Source of the DNA: Guyanagaster necrorhizus
Lineage: Eukaryota; Basidiomycota; Agaricomycetes; Agaricales; Physalacriaceae
Assembly: GCF_019112545.1 (NCBI RefSeq)
Contig: NW_025064885.1
Location: 62,001-126,000 of the forward strand
DNA: 64,000 bases
Direction: 5' to 3'
Below the pieces are notes generated by a model. The model made no database searches and had not been told where the DNA came from. It saw nothing but the letters and a program-made list of their open reading frames with translations. Below, one piece after another: positions 56,869-64,000 of this stretch. The position numbers and the translations under genes were made by a program. Each line of letters opens with the position of its first letter. Position 1 is the first letter of the stretch.

Positions 56869-57336
56869 TGTTAGGCTCAAGCCACATGTGATCAACTAAC
56901 ACATGGTAGACTAACATAGCTTCATGTTTGAGCCTTCTGTTAGAATCCACTTGATGTGTTATTGTTAATTCCCTGTGCTTCAAGGCATTCTGTGATTTAG
57001 CATGAGAGTAGAATAAGAGTGTATAAACTTTAGCTTGAAGCTGGGGATTTACCAGCAAGAGCAAGCTCCTTAAATACTGTACAGGCTTGTCTAATAATAC
57101 TATATACTTATTATGTGTCCCTCTGGTTTTTATGCTCATTGTCCTAGAGCATCATTATCATACATAAAAGATTGGTTGCATCGCTGGGCAAGGCTGTTGC
57201 ATTGAGAGACAATGGCAGACTTGGTTAGTTGTGATGACTAAGCCTTTTATCCCATGATCTTAAGCACTTGTTCTAGTGCTCTGACTAAGCATAAATAGGA
57301 GTTGAAAAGTCAGGAAAAAGGTAGAAAATCATAACA
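56869..57336 (-). repeat. TE-I 5' LTR (468 bp)
   Basis: + view TGTTAGGCTC to CATAACA, flanked on the right by GATGC. The minus strand carries TATTTAAG ahead of the R-start block. Confidence 0.92.
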
Positions 57337-57341
57337 GATGC

Positions 57342-59298
57342 CCTCTTGAATGGATGAGATTTTCAGATGAGATCAGGTTTACACTAAATTAGTGCAGAGT
57401 CAGAGGCCAGTGATATTATCAGGTTTAGATACTGGTCAAACAACAGGTGTCTCCATTTGGTAGAAGGTCTAGAGAAGAAATAAAGAGAGTGATTATCAGC
57501 AACTGGACTACCAGTTGGTTCTATTAATGTTACTTAGATGATTCTTCTATCTTTGATGGTGAAGTCTAGTTTAGTGGCTTCTAGGTCATCTCCTGTTTGT
57601 CTGCTGGTCCTAGCTTCATCAGCAGATAGTTGTCTGGAAAGGAGTCTACTCCTCTTACCCTTTCAAAGGAGTCAGGTCAGGGTCAGCTTTTTGGCAGATT
57701 GAGAGTGATATCATGGCATGTCTGTTGAAGTTGTTTGGATGGAGAGTGCTATGAAGATAGCTCTGGCTGGAGGTGCCAGTAGAGATGCCAGCATTGGCTG
57801 AATGTCAAACCTAAACTGATACAATAGTAATATGGCCATCAGATATTCCAATTGGGCATTATTATATATATAAGTGGCCCATTCTGTAGCATAATACTGT
57901 AAAATGTCAATTCATTCCTGGTCATCCATAGCTAAATATCTCTTCCCCAAGAGGTTCAGTCTCCAACTGACATTTTGGGGAATTTTCTGCAACTGCTGTT
58001 GATAGATTTAGTTAAATTCCTTCACTCTCTCCTGGCATATAGCCTCTTTGAGCCATTTCTTATCCACATCTCTCTCAACCCCTTCAAGAAAGTCTTCTGG
58101 CAGGGCATAAAAAGATGAAGCCACTCTCACTATGGTCAGAAAGCTGTCTGTGATTTCAGCTGAGGCCTGGCTCACTGTTGTCAGAGATTTCAGTGGTTTC
58201 AGTTGTAGTAGAAGGGATGATCTAGCATCAAGGAAGTCAAGAATCAGATTCTCTACTCAAATTGCTTCTGCTTTCTTCTCCTTGCTTCTCCATTGCTTGA
58301 TAATATCAGCAGAACTGCTCAAGAAAGTTGAGGAATAGTCAAACAACTGAGCCTCAGAGAAATTGTCAGAGAGTGGAATTGCAGATGGCAATAGAACTGG
58401 ATCAATGGATAGCAGAATTGTCAGGAGTTTTAGGAATGGGTAGATCAGTGGAATCAGGTTCTGCCATAGGTCAACTGGAGCTGACAGGAGTGAAACATAG
58501 AGGAGTCTTATAATGACTGAGCTCATATCATCATAAGTCATTAGAGCTCCAGAATATGAAGTCTTGGAGCTTGGCCTGCCTGACATAGTATTGTTGTCAA
58601 AAGGCTTTTTTGTTTGCAGCCCTTTGCTGCTTGATACTACTGCTTTCCCACTCAATCCAGCTGTCAGATGGGCTGCCATTCTGGTGAAAGAGCATTCTAG
58701 CTGCTTCCTGATCCCTCAGGTCAATGGCATTATGAGAGAATCCTGATGCTGGGGTCTGATAACAAGTCTCAGAGGTTTGAGCCACTCAGGAGGCATCAAG
58801 AGAGTCTCAAGCATGGTCTCCAATTCCACACTCAGAGAGAGCAGAAAAAGAGTTGAGAGTTGGTATAGCATCAAAGAAGTCATTGGGAACATTCTCATCC
58901 TCATAGTCAGAGACTGAAGAGAAGTGCATTGGGACCCAATTGTTGTTTCTTAAAGGCTGAGCTCAAGAGGGTCTCAGGGAGTATCAGTGGCCTTCTTGCT
59001 CTTTCAGAATATCTCCTCAAGTCAGAACCTTGAGAATGGTTTCTGGTATAGTTCCTTCCTCAAGCTTGTTGAGAGCTTGAGGAGACTCTGAAGGAAGGTC
59101 ATAGAAAGAGAAGATAGGTGAGACATTCTGTAGCTGTCAGTGGATGGCTCTGAGAGTTTGGTAGTACCAGACTACTCAAGCAATGATGAAGCAGTTTTCT
59201 CTGCAGAGGACAATAATGGCAAGTAGGCTGAGTAAGATACCAATGATAGCCTCTATGACTCAAAGAAAGTCTGCAGTGATCTTATTTGTTGATGGCAT
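57342..59298 (-). pseudogene. TE-C ORF1 and gag N-terminal region
   Basis: From ATG 59298 (MPSTNKITAD) the minus strand shows a hydrophobic helix (AIIGILLSLLAIIVLC), YYQTLRAI, and FYDLPSESPQAL, i.e. a third family's version of ORF1. Toward 57342 the gag frame shows RYLAMDDQE, IDILQYYATEWATYIYNN (about 57860-57970), homologous to the ILQYA block of the other gags, and reaches the capsid start where TE-I inserted. Heavily interrupted by stops. Confidence 0.55.
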
Positions 59299-59356
59299 TC
59301 AGTTTCTTTTGTGCTAGTGTGCATAAAAAAAGAGAAGCTAGAAGCTTCAAGCTAAT

Positions 59357-60296
59357 TGTTAAGCCCAAGTTATATGTGATCTGAACACATGATAAACAAG
59401 TGCTATATCAAGTTCATACAATCACACTTGAGTCTACTATATGATATTTGGATAAAGTGCTTCAAGGCCAGAGACAAGTCAACTTGAGAGTAAATGGTGT
59501 GAAATAAACTTTAGCTCAAAACTGGATATGTACAGTGAAAGCTATGCTACTTATATACTGTTGAGTCCTCAGATAATTATAGTTTTACTAATTATGTATT
59601 TCTGTACTATAGTGGTCTAAGAAAGTGACATGCATTTGTAGCACCTAATAGAGTATGCTGTTAGCTATAACATAGATCTCACACAGCGTAGCGATAAGCA
59701 GAAACGCAGTGGTGTATTCACTGTACCTAATAGAGTATGCTGTTAGCTATAATGTAGACTACAGAATACCAATCAGTGACATAAACGAAGTAATATAAGT
59801 AGATACTCACCCTCACACAGCGTAGCGATAAGCAGAAACACGGTGAGGGTGCTCAACAGACCGTATTCAATATATATAGTCCATCCCGACATAAAGGGGT
59901 ATCAAGCACCTAATAGAGTATGCTGTTAGCTATAACATAGACCTCACACAGCATAGCGATAAGCAGAAACACGGTGAGGGTGCTCAACAGACCATATTCA
60001 ATATATATAGTCCATCCCGACATAAAGGGGTATCGAGCTTGGCCAGCGGGATATGATGGAGCTCCTGCTTGCTAATCCAACAAGTGGTTATTGTCTCTAG
60101 TTGTCAGCATTGGTACAATATGAGATTATCTGTTGTCAAGGTGTCCATTATTATCTGGAGGATAATGGTGCAGGTTGCCTATTATGATCATATAAACATG
60201 TCTCATGCCCAGCATAGATGCTCAGGTTGGATAGATGCTCTGACTAATCAGAAATAGGGGCTAGACAAAAAAAGATAAAGCATAGGAATCATAACA
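59357..60296 (-). repeat. TE-C 5' LTR (940 bp, with an insertion)
   Basis: + view TGTTAAGCCC to CATAACA. Both ends and the TTTAGCTCAAAACTGG R-start block are like the other LTRs, but it is about 400-470 bp longer. The excess corresponds to about 59640-60040, a non-LTR-like repeated block. The PBS beside it (TTAGCTTGAAGCT on the minus strand, at 59343-59355) no longer pairs well with the LTR block. Confidence 0.75.
59642..60034. repeat. Internally duplicated insert within the TE-C LTR
   Basis: A 28-base unit beginning ACCTAATAGAGTATGCTG occurs three times (about 59643, 59725, 59908). A 93-base unit beginning CCTCACACAGC and ending GGGGTATC occurs at 59811-59903 and 59942-60034, differing at only two CpG positions. 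Each contains CCTCAC...GTGAGG able to form a hairpin and TATATATA. It keeps CpGs that the surrounding LTR has lost. On the minus strand TATATATA precedes a possible transcription start, so it may be a fragment of another retroelement LTR; I cannot identify it. Confidence 0.6.
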
Positions 60297-60700
60297 GGTC
60301 ACTTTCCCATGCCTTTATCATAATAAGAACTGCAGCATACAGAAAGCTCACTATAGCAATGGCATAGCAGAACAACAATAACAAATAAAGCAAGAGCACA
60401 GTCATCATCACTCAAATAATAAGTAGAGAACACAGAAACCAGACAATAGTCACCTGTAAAGCAAAGGGCTCTCTAGACAGTATTTAAGGCAGTAGCATAT
60501 ATTGATGTACCCCAGTCTTGAGCTAAAGTTTAATACACCTACTACACTCTCTGATTACCTTGTGCAAATACTCTTGCCAAAAGGGCAGACTATCTCTATC
60601 AGCCTCACCCTTTCATACCCTTAACACACATCATCACTTATCTCATTATCCTCATCATACTCTTATACCAACAATGAACCCAGAACCAGAACCCAGAATT
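60297..60700 (+). repeat. Orphan gypsy LTR fragment
   Basis: GTATTTAAGG at about 60480 followed by CCCCAGTCTTGAGCTAAAGTT at about 60513 reproduces the TATA-box and R-start arrangement of the other LTRs on the + strand. No clear TGTTA start or TAACA end and no internal region follow, so it is a truncated solo piece. Confidence 0.45.
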
Positions 60701-60859
60701 AGACTCCAGTGGTAGCAGTGCCAATCATTTGTGAGTGTTTGGTAGAAGCATAACACTCATTGCTTTTTCATATATGCTAACCATGTACCATTGTGTCAAC
60801 CAGTCCTTAGTGTCCAGCCATAAGGTTATGAAAAATCATTTGGAGTCACAAGCTAATAA

Positions 60860-61420
60860 GTTATATATGACTCATAGTTTTTGTTGATCAAATATGACAC
60901 TACAAGATGCAGTTCAAAAATGGTCACCAAGGAAGATATAAGCTTTCTCCAAGGTCAATTCTTGACCTATGCATCCAGCTGCTACTTCATCTTGTAGATA
61001 TTTATCAATGATGTCAGAATTGTTTTTGGTAGAAGGCATATTTGGAGGTAAAAAGATTGATGCAAGAGGAGAGAGATTACCAATAGGTGAACTATAAGTT
61101 ATATCAAAAATGAGATTAGAATACTTGCTTGACAAATTAAATTTTTCCAATATACATCACCATTCTGTCAGATTATAGGATGTTACAACTTTGTGTGTCT
61201 CAGTTATGAGTATATTTCATCACTCTAAGGTGAGGGTCAGCACACAATGAACATGTGTAGAGGCCATGTTGTAGAGAGGGCTGAAATTGGCAGGTGGTAA
61301 GATTGAAGTGAACACAGATGAGGATTCCATCTGAAATTTGGATGGGCAAACCATCTCTCCACTTGATGAGAAAGGACTGCCTACTCTTTGCAATAATATG
61401 ATCTGTATCTCTCAATACTA
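60860..61420 (-). pseudogene. Fragment of a non-gypsy retroelement protein (RT-type), uncertain family
   Basis: The 60914-61150 frame reads DITYSSPIGNLSPLASIFLP, PPNMPS and DIIDKYLQDEVAAGC. The upstream frame 61200-61415 reads ICVHFNLTTCQ...CSLCADPH, a Cys/His-rich knuckle. This order (Cys/His cluster, then a short motif preceding a reverse transcriptase) resembles the front of RT proteins of DIRS-like or related fungal elements. No RT catalytic motif is present, and the two pieces are in different frames. Confidence 0.35.
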
Positions 61421-61663
61421 AATACTGTCCTGGAGGACTTTATTTACTGTTATTGTGCAGAAAATAGCCTGTCTCAACAATGCATTTTGAGATGGGATTC
61501 TGTTTTATGGTACTCACTAAGGTGCGAGCTCTGGCCAAAATTATCTTTGTGGTGGAAATCATGATGAGATCCCCTGTCTGAAAAAGGAAATCGACCTGCA
61601 TCTTTGTGACCGTAACACATTTCGACGCGTCAGCGATCGATACCTCTTCCTCTTTCGCGAACC
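61421..61663 (+). promoter_or_regulatory. Upstream region of the proteasome gene
   Basis: Between the last repeat remnant and the start codon. Base composition changes at about 61580, where CpG-containing sequence (ACGCGTCAGCGATCG) appears, consistent with leaving the mutated repeat. No classic TATA box was identified, and the transcription start cannot be placed. Confidence 0.35.
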
Positions 61664-62728
61664 ATGGTGTGCCCAGCTTGCTTCATTTTCCCATATAAAA
61701 CGTGTTCTTACTCTTTTTCATTCAGTTTCGGAATACCTACGACTCGGACAACACTGTTTTCTCTCCCCAAGGTCGTCTTCACCAGGTCGAATATGCCCTT
61801 GAAGCCGTGAAGCAAGGCTCTGCTGCCGTCGGCTTGCGTTCAAAGAGCCATTCAGTTTTGCTGGCCCTCAAGGTTCTTCTTTCCCAACGAGGTTCTCCAA
61901 AATCAACTACTTACCAGCCTCTTCTAGCGTTCAGCCGGCGAATTGGCTTCATACCAACAGAAGATGTTCCGAATAGATGACCATGTTGGCATCGCTATCG
62001 CTGGTCTGACCTCGGACGCTCGTGTTCTGAGGTCAGTAATCCTTCCTTAATCCTTCATTTGTCGTTCTTAAGATCGGAGCAGTAATTTCATGCGCCAACA
62101 AGCAATGTCATCAAGAATGATATTTAACCGCCCCGTTCCCGTCAACAGGCTTGTGTCGGCAATGGCAGATAGTGTGTATAACCTTCGTTGCCTGCAGCTC
62201 TGTTCGTTGATACCTTGAACAGAGGCACAAGTCAACACTCAGGAATACGGTCGACGTCCTTACGGTGTTGGGTTCCTCGTCATTGGACAAGACCAGTCTG
62301 GGCCTCATCTCTATGAGTTCTCACCTTCCGGAAACTCGTACGAATACTATGCGATGTCGATTGGTGCCAGAAGTCAGAGCGCGAAGACTTACCTCGAGAA
62401 GCATTATGAGAGCTTTGCGGATTGTATGTCGCCACTTCTCCTTCGCTTCCATTGCTTACCTGGGCTAAAAGGCGATCTGGACGAGCTTATTCGGCACGGA
62501 TTGCATGCTCTGCGAGAAACGCTGCAACAGGACAAGGAACTGAACGTCAAGAATACTTCAATTGGTATCGTTGGTTCTGCTAGTCCCAACGAAACTGGCG
62601 TTTCCCCGACTGGTGCATTCCGTATTCTCGAGGGTGAAAAGGTGGATGTCTTCATTAAAACTATGATACCAAAGGAGACAGATGCCCCTGCACCAACAAC
62701 TGACGAAGACGTGCAAATGGCCGAGTAA
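61664..62728 (+). CDS. PRE5: 20S proteasome subunit alpha-6 (PSMA1/PRE5 type)
   Basis: One of the seven structural alpha subunits that form the gate ring of the 20S proteasome core in cytosol and nucleus; alpha subunits are not proteolytic. Exons: 61664-61666, 61726-61872, 61928-62031, 62083-62171, 62223-62423, 62472-62728, totalling 801 bases, 266 residues. Introns are 59, 55, 51, 51 and 48 bases, all GT-AG. The first coding exon is the ATG alone (context ACCATGG), and the protein continues [20 protein letters not shown], the alpha-subunit signature with Q-[VI]-EYA. RRPYGVG and [20 protein letters not shown] are also diagnostic. It has an acidic C-terminal tail ([10 protein letters not shown]) and family-typical length. 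Reading frame undamaged. Convergent with COX15. Confidence 0.93.
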
Positions 62729-62814
62729 ACGATGCTGTATCAATACATTCATATTTTTTGTTCTCCGCTGTTGTCCTGAGATTGAGTATGATTATACTAT
62801 GTGCTATGTAGGTA

Positions 62815-64000
62815 TTATTTCCTGGCTATTGCGGCCAGCTGGGCCTTGGACTTCCAAAGCTTCCAAGCTTGAGCTGCTGCCCCGGGCTTTTTGAATGTTA
62901 GCAGGGCATGTATCATGGCGCTGAGCAGCAGAACACTTCCAGCCTGATGACTAGCTGCCAGTGGTATGGGAACCAGGTACCAGAGCGTGGTTATGCCCAA
63001 CAGAGCCTGAATGTTCGCCATACCAAAGGCAGCTGTGATAGCACGACGAGTAGCAACAGGAACAGTAGGTTTCCGCGATCGGAGCCAAAGCCATCCAATG
63101 CCAAAATAAGTCGTTATTGCCTAGATAATGACAGTGAGCATGGCTCCCAACATCTTAACGAGAGAAACGAACCAAAACGCGATGATCGAATTGCACTGTT
63201 GTGGGATTCTCGAAGATGTTACGCCACCAGAGATCTAAACCGTCGGACGACTTGCAGTAATCGCGGTTGAATAGCTCATCCACTGGGGGAGCAATTCGTC
63301 CGCCCATGAGGGGGAACTCATTATACAAAAGCCCGGCATCCAGCCCAGCAACGAAAGCACCTGTCAACATAGTATTTGGATGACCGTATGAGGGTATTCG
63401 TGTGTTACTCACCCGATAGGGCCGTCAAGAAAATGAGAGCACTCAAAAGTCGTGTCTGCAGATGCAAGCGCTTCATCATAGGCGACGCGAGCGCCGCAGA
63501 AAACGCCTTCAGCTTCTGACCCTGCCATGACGCGCCCTGAGCAAACTTGAACTCCTTGATCGTGATCATGGCCGTCGAGAACATCCCTGCATATAGGACC
63601 AATGCCAGTCCTAGGTGTGCCGCTAGTCTGTACTGCGACACTCGCGGCACCGCGCCCGGGGTTTCCATTAATGACTGGTCAAGACCAGATTTGACCATGT
63701 ACCATCCGAGCAAACCCTGAGCAGCGAACAGCGCGGCAATTCCGCTGAGCTTCACTGCCAGAGAGCGGGAGATCTTGCGTCTGATCACAAAGTAGGCGAG
63801 GGGACCCACGAATACGAGTCCGGCTATTCGTCCCAGAGCACGGTGGGCCCATTCCATATAGAAGATCCGTTTGAATTCTTCAATGGCGATGGAATGGTTC
63901 AGACTGGGTGCAGTGAGTTGATCATCTGTGAGATAGGGAAAGAGAGTATGGTGGCGTACAGATGAAATTCAGGCGTAGCCTTGTACTTTGTGAATTCTAC
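62815..64000 (-). CDS. COX15: Heme A synthase COX15, 5' end outside window
   Basis: Inner-mitochondrial-membrane enzyme that converts heme O to heme A for cytochrome c oxidase. Exons on the minus strand: from beyond 64000 to 63960, 63903-63413, 63360-63173, 63120-62815; introns 63904-63959 (56), 63361-63412 (52) and 63121-63172 (52). The stop is TAA at 62815-62817. Conserved heme-ligand histidines are visible in [35 protein letters not shown] and [11 protein letters not shown], together with [12 protein letters not shown] and several membrane helices. The first intron joins EFHL to [10 protein letters not shown]. The donor GTTCGT of the last intron is atypical but the length and protein join fit. 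The N terminus, including the mitochondrial targeting signal, is not in the window. Confidence 0.92.

Larger units (their letters stand above)
49181..57336 (-). mobile_element. TE-I: full-length family-1 gypsy element in gag of TE-C
   Basis: 8156 bp; LTRs 49181-49646 (466 bp) and 56869-57336 (468 bp). Exact target duplication GATGC (49176-49180, 57337-57341). Contains ORF1, gag and pol, all decayed. Closest to TE-D and TE-A. Confidence 0.93.
6251..60296 (-). mobile_element. TE-C: outermost host element of the nest (gypsy, three segments)
   Basis: Present as 6251-6586, 48198-49180 and 57342-60296, separated by TE-D and TE-I. The integrase linker reading joins correctly across TE-D after removing the duplication ACTAA (6582-6586) / ACCAA (48193-48197). 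The gag reading joins across TE-I after removing GATGC (49176-49180 / 57337-57341). On the minus strand the order is 5' LTR, ORF1, gag, then a large deletion of protease, RT and RNase H, part of integrase, and the chromodomain. Its 3' LTR is missing. Its LTR is distinct from families 1 and 2, so it represents a third family and is the oldest layer. Confidence 0.85.

Noticed and set aside
59642..60034. CRISPR-like array
   Set aside because: The repeats are long, unevenly spaced and in a fungal LTR. There are no uniform spacers or cas genes.
60069..60257. A 62-codon open frame in the TE-C LTR
   Set aside because: It lies wholly in LTR sequence, has no similarity to anything recognised and is short enough to be chance.
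62265..62655. Additional genes within the proteasome locus (62265-62468 +, 62404-62655 -)
   Set aside because: These are other-frame shadows of exons 5 and 6 and include intron sequence.

Overview
This window is eukaryotic and almost certainly fungal, most likely a basidiomycete. The two intact host genes at the right end have short introns of 48 to 59 bases. Everything to their left is decayed retrotransposon, mostly chromodomain-bearing Ty3/gypsy elements (chromoviruses), with small traces of other element types. The species cannot be named from the sequence.

Layout. 1-4537: the 3' part of a + strand gypsy element (TE-A) with its 3' LTR. 4538-5575: a minus-strand Ty1/copia Gag remnant. About 5600-6250: decayed DNA with a tRNA-like A/B-box sequence. 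6251-60296: one large nest. The host of the nest is a minus-strand gypsy element, TE-C (6251-6586, 48198-49180, 57342-60296). It was split by TE-D (+, 6587-48192) and TE-I (-, 49181-57336). TE-D was split by TE-E (-, 7684-41112), TE-E by TE-F (+, 13510-38416), and TE-F by two full-length elements, TE-G (-, 16099-24540) and TE-H (-, 29239-37726). Paired LTRs match in length (465/465, 517/517, 516/516, 534/534, 536/536, 466/468). Every insertion has a 5-base target duplication, exact or differing only by transitions, and the broken reading frames resume on the far side. 60297-61560: an orphan LTR piece and a fragment of another retroelement. 61664-62728 (+): a 20S proteasome alpha-6 (PSMA1/PRE5) gene with six coding exons. 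62815 to the window end (-): COX15 heme A synthase, 5' end missing. These two genes are convergent, with 86 bases between stop codons.

The gypsy elements share a plan that I find the most interesting content. (1) The element primer-binding site is complementary over 13 bases to a sequence in the element's own LTR, 34 bases after a TATTTAAG box, and the two covary between subfamilies. This points to Tf1-like self-priming rather than tRNA priming. (2) There are three reading frames: a 5' ORF1 of about 440-480 codons (an N-terminal hydrophobic segment and, in three elements, an Arg/Gly-rich C terminus), then gag in the +1 frame overlapping it, then pol in the -1 frame relative to gag. ORF1 is found in every element whose 5' end is present, but TE-F carries an unrelated ORF1 joined to a related gag-pol. 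(3) Differences between paired LTRs are nearly all transitions, many at CpG, which indicates cytosine-methylation-linked deamination. No element is intact: reading frames are broken mostly by nonsense transitions.
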